64,000 bases of DNA from Spongiibacter nanhainus (GTDB lineage Bacteria; Pseudomonadota; Gammaproteobacteria; Pseudomonadales; Spongiibacteraceae). The notes beneath the pieces are model-generated. The model was not told the origin of the DNA, ran no database searches, and worked only from the letters and a program-made list of their open reading frames with translations. Below, in pieces: positions 61,205-64,000 of this stretch. A program made the position numbers and the translations under genes. The stretch is taken from NCBI RefSeq assembly GCF_016132545.1, contig NZ_CP066167.1, positions 1,515,001 to 1,579,000 on the forward strand, written 5' to 3'. Positions within the stretch are counted from its first letter, which is position 1. Every line of letters starts with the position of its first letter.

Positions 61205-63583
61205 ATGAATAAGTCTTATTGGATAGCCTTTGCGTTTCTGAGTATCGGCTATTTTGTAGCTGGGAAGGCCGCCTTGTTGCTGGCAATTCCCCCGGGCTAC
61301 GCCACCGCCATATGGCCGTCGGCGGGCTTGGCCCTGGCAGTGTTATATGTGCGTGGCGCCAAACTCTGGCCAGCAGTTGTGCTGGGGTCAGCGGCTGTGA
61401 ATACCGACTTGGCCGCGCTTGCACAAGAGGGCTGGGGCGCCTTGGCAGTGCCGCTGTTGATTGGCCTGGGAGCGGCACTGCAGGCCCTGGTTGGGCGTGA
61501 AGCTGTGCTGCGCAGTGTCGGTTCTCCTCTTCGTCTGGACGATGTGAGAAGCGTCCTGATATTTGTGTTTGTCGCCGGCGGTGTGGCGTCAACGATCAGT
61601 GCCACAGTGGGTATCGGCGCCCTTGTCGCCACCGGCAAAATGGCCATGGAGAGTGCCCCCTACAATTGGTTTACCTGGTGGGTGGGGGATGGCCTGGGGG
61701 TGATGATTTTTGCCACCTTGATCTTTGTCTATGTCGGTGAGCCCAAGGCTTTGTGGTTGAGTCGGCGCCGTGTACTTCCCCCCGCTCTATGTATCACCGC
61801 ACTGGTGATGGTGGCTATTTACGTCGTTGGCAGCCGCTGGGAGCAGGATCGTCAGCAGGCGGAATTCGATCGCCTAAGTGTTCAAGTTTACCAGCGGATC
61901 CAGGATCATTTTGACCGCTATATGGATAGTTTGCGGGCAGTTAAAGGCTTGTTCGAGACCTCGCATTACATCACACGTGAGGAGTTTCGCCATTTCTCCA
62001 GCGATATAATCGAGCGCCAAAGTGGCTTTCAGGGACTTGCTTTCAACCGAGTAGTTCACAGCGATCAGCGGCCAGAGTTTGAGCGACAATTGAGCGAGGC
62101 TTTGGGGGAAACCCGGGTTATCACCCAGCGTGACAACAACGGCGTATTGGTGGCGGCGTCGCCCCGCCGCGACTATGTGGCCATTGACTACCTTGAGCCC
62201 CTGTCGGGAAACCGAGCGGCCTATGGCTACGACATCAGCTCCGCCGCCTCGCCTCGCCGTGCGTTGATCGCTGCAGAGGCCCGCAATGGTCCAGCAGCCA
62301 CTGATCCTCTGCGCTTAGTCCAAGAGACCGAGAGTCGCTTGGGAGTAGCGGTTTACCTGCCAGTGCGCCGGCGCCTGGAAGGGGATGGGCCGGTGCGGTT
62401 AGTGGGGTATGTTGCCGGTGTCTTCAGGCTCCATGACCTGATGATGGCCGTCGTCCCTGAAAACACGCTTCAGGGAATGCAGCTTGAGGTGTGGCAACAC
62501 AGTGACGGCGAAGATAACGGTTCGACAGGGCAGCGGCTGTTTATCCGGGGCAAGCCAAGCGGTGAAAATGGCGCAGACATACGGCTCAATTTTTCCAACA
62601 GCTGGCCAGTTACCTTTGCGGATCGGCATTGGCATTTGGTGGTGGGGGCTAACTCGCGGTTTGAGCTATCGGCACAATCCATCATGCCCTGGGCGGTGCT
62701 GGCAACAGGCATGCTGTTTACCGGTTTAGTGGGCATGACCTTGCTGGTGCTGACTGGCCAGTATTTTCGTGCCCGGGAAGTGGGGCGGGAGCTCAATCGC
62801 CGAATAATAGAGTTGAAGGAAACCCAAGAGCAGTTAATTGAGTCAGAAAAAATGGCGTCGATGAGTGGCTTGGTGGCGGGCTTTGCCCATGAGCTCAATA
62901 CGCCATTGGGCGTGGCTCTAACTGCTGAAACAACATTAGCCAGAAGCCTGGAGGACCTTGAAGAGCAAGTCGAGGAAGAGTCAGCTCGGGGGCTTGTCGG
63001 CCGCATGCGTGAAGCCAGTCAGATGTCGCTCAGTAATATCCAGCGGGCGGCCAAATTGGTGACAAATTTTAAAGCCATGGCGGTAGATAAGGACGATGCC
63101 GAGGTCTCGGAGATCGATTTGTGTGAATACCTCCATAGTTTCTATCAGCATACAGAAACCCGCGCTCAGGATTTGGGTCACCGGGTGAGCCTAAACTGTC
63201 CGAATGGCTTAAGGGTGCGTACCGTCGTGCGGGGTTTGACTCAGGTGATTGCCAACTTGTTGGAGAACAGCCTGACCCACGCGTTTTCCGAATACCAGCA
63301 GGGACACATCGAGCTAAGCGCCGAAGCCGTGGGGGACGACGTCGTTATTCGCGTCGCCGATGATGGTGTGGGTATTGGCGATGAAGCCTTGGGCAAAGTG
63401 TTTGAACCGTTTTATACCACCCGGCGTGGCAAGGGCGGCACCGGGCTGGGGCTACATCTGGTGTATAACATCGTCCATCATCAGCTCGGTGGCCGGGTGC
63501 GCGTCATTTCCGGGAGCGCCCGCCGCGGCTGTTGCGTGGAGGTGGTGATACCCCGCGCGGCTAGCGGGGCTCCAGGCCACTGA
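61205..63583 (+). CDS. Membrane sensor histidine kinase (MASE1-CHASE-HisKA-HATPase)
   Basis: This 792-residue kinase has an N-terminal MASE1 membrane domain (about 1-200, eight helices, 'IAIPPGYATAIWPSAGLALAVL'-like block). A periplasmic CHASE domain follows (about 230-430: 'RIQDHFDRYMDSLRAVKGLFETSHYITREEFRHF', 'GFQGLAFNRVV', 'AYGYDISSAASPRRAL'), then another helix (about 498-520). The kinase core has phospho-acceptor His in 'GFAHELNTPLG' and the ATPase boxes 'NLLENSLTHAF', 'ADDGVGIG' and 'KGGTGLGLHLVYNIV'. The combination of MASE1 and CHASE in one kinase is less common. No response-regulator gene is adjacent, so it is an orphan kinase; the signal is unknown. Its last 23 bases overlap the convergent TetR-type gene. 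Confidence 0.9.
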   Translation: MNKSYWIAFAFLSIGYFVAGKAALLLAIPPGYATAIWPSAGLALAVLYVRGAKLWPAVVLGSAAVNTDLAALAQEGWGALAVPLLIGLGAALQALVGREAVLRSVGSPLRLDDVRSVLIFVFVAGGVASTISATVGIGALVATGKMAMESAPYNWFTWWVGDGLGVMIFATLIFVYVGEPKALWLSRRRVLPPALCITALVMVAIYVVGSRWEQDRQQAEFDRLSVQVYQRIQDHFDRYMDSLRAVKGLFETSHYITREEFRHFSSDIIERQSGFQGLAFNRVVHSDQRPEFERQLSEALGETRVITQRDNNGVLVAASPRRDYVAIDYLEPLSGNRAAYGYDISSAASPRRALIAAEARNGPAATDPLRLVQETESRLGVAVYLPVRRRLEGDGPVRLVGYVAGVFRLHDLMMAVVPENTLQGMQLEVWQHSDGEDNGSTGQRLFIRGKPSGENGADIRLNFSNSWPVTFADRHWHLVVGANSRFELSAQSIMPWAVLATGMLFTGLVGMTLLVLTGQYFRAREVGRELNRRIIELKETQEQLIESEKMASMSGLVAGFAHELNTPLGVALTAETTLARSLEDLEEQVEEESARGLVGRMREASQMSLSNIQRAAKLVTNFKAMAVDKDDAEVSEIDLCEYLHSFYQHTETRAQDLGHRVSLNCPNGLRVRTVVRGLTQVIANLLENSLTHAFSEYQQGHIELSAEAVGDDVVIRVADDGVGIGDEALGKVFEPFYTTRRGKGGTGLGLHLVYNIVHHQLGGRVRVISGSARRGCCVEVVIPRAASGAPGH

Positions 63584-64000
63584 ATAAGCAGTTGAGCGAG
63601 AACTTTATATCCGCTGCACCGTTAGGATAGGCCTGGGGGGCAGATAACAGTTGGTGGATGATGCCCATGATATGGGTATGGATATGCACTGCAGTTTGAA
63701 AGTCGGGCAGGGCGGGGCAGATAAAACCGCGCCGCTTGCCTATTTCCACCAGCCGTTTTAATCGATCAATATTGCCTTCCCGGTTGCGGATAATTCGCTC
63801 CCGCAAAATTTCCGATTCGCCGCACAAAGCATAGCGAATCATCACTCGCGATACCTGTTCGGCAGATTTGCTTTCAGCAATATGTTGTAAGGAGCTGAGA
63901 ATGGCCTGCTGGATTTTTTCGGCGTCAATGTCGTCGGGGTTATTCTCCAGCAGCCCGTTCATGGCGCTTTCCATCGGCATGATCAACCTCTGGTTTAAGG
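63561..64000 (-). CDS. TetR-family regulator, N-terminus cut by window edge
   Basis: The minus strand is open from the stop at 63561 to the window edge. The visible ~146 residues are the C-terminal helical domain of a TetR-type regulator: 'AEKIQQAILSSLQHIAESKSAEQVSRVMIRYALCGESEILRERIIRNREGNIDRLKRLVEIGKRRGFI'. They end with the dimerisation helices ('HTHIMGIIHQLLSAPQAYPNGAADIKFSLNCLFSGL'). The DNA-binding domain would lie beyond 64000. Possible internal starts (TTG 63986, ATG 63980) are not credible, since the family needs a helix-turn-helix. The gene overlaps the 3' end of the kinase by 23 bases. Confidence 0.75.
   Translation of the reverse strand, partial: LNQRLIMPMESAMNGLLENNPDDIDAEKIQQAILSSLQHIAESKSAEQVSRVMIRYALCGESEILRERIIRNREGNIDRLKRLVEIGKRRGFICPALPDFQTAVHIHTHIMGIIHQLLSAPQAYPNGAADIKFSLNCLFSGLEPR

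Overview
The window looks like chromosomal DNA of an aerobic, probably marine gammaproteobacterium. Housekeeping genes of clearly gammaproteobacterial type (plsB, dusA, gltX, dnaX-ybaB-recR, rnd-ycgL-ycgN, an HsbR/HsbA-like pair, SRP RNA, tRNA-Ala) sit beside a large steroid-catabolism cluster. Together with a polyhydroxyalkanoate-associated gene and a TonB receptor this suggests a Spongiibacteraceae/Cellvibrionales-like steroid degrader. That placement is inference.

Layout. 1-870: left-truncated phosphate acetyltransferase. 1180-5712: Baeyer-Villiger-type monooxygenase facing a TonB receptor/TetR pair; the two outer promoters share a 10-bp motif. 5889-16844: mixed genes, including a diguanylate cyclase with an ethylene-receptor-like membrane domain, a LOG protein, a DUF1295 membrane protein, FabV, a hemerythrin-like protein, a MATE exporter, alanine dehydrogenase and two metallo-beta-lactamase-fold proteins. 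17134-19266: a solitary integron-type gene cassette carrying a predicted nuclease-DUF2075 helicase and ending in an attC site; no integrase is present.

19519-35455: an almost complete set of genes for the last two steroid rings (C/D rings, HIP degradation): FadD3, two Lrp/AsnC regulators, IpdA, IpdB, IpdC, EchA20, FadE31, FadE32, FadA6, an SDR, a YfaZ-like outer-membrane protein, IpdE2, IpdE1, IpdF and a second thiolase, all on one strand. FadD3 activates the HIP acid. IpdE1/E2, IpdF and IpdC oxidise it. EchA20 opens ring D, IpdAB opens ring C, and FadA6 with FadE31/32 finish beta-oxidation. Enzymes for rings A/B and the side chain are not in the window.

35676-45174: a small unknown protein, DUF1513 and DUF411 proteins, SelO, PlsB, a MlaA homologue without a lipobox, an HsbR/HsbA-like phosphatase/anti-anti-sigma pair, a TerB-like protein and transaldolase. 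46204-57430: dusA, gltX, tRNA-Ala(GGC), a PHA-system protein, a Deg protease, a DUF4136 lipoprotein, SRP RNA, dnaX (with an in-frame A AAA AAG slippery site as in E. coli), ybaB, recR, rnd, ycgL, ycgN and a membrane protein. 57452-57882: an array of about 99-bp hairpin repeats. 57951-60749: a split-alpha proton-translocating transhydrogenase operon. 61205-64000: a MASE1/CHASE histidine kinase and a right-truncated TetR-type regulator.
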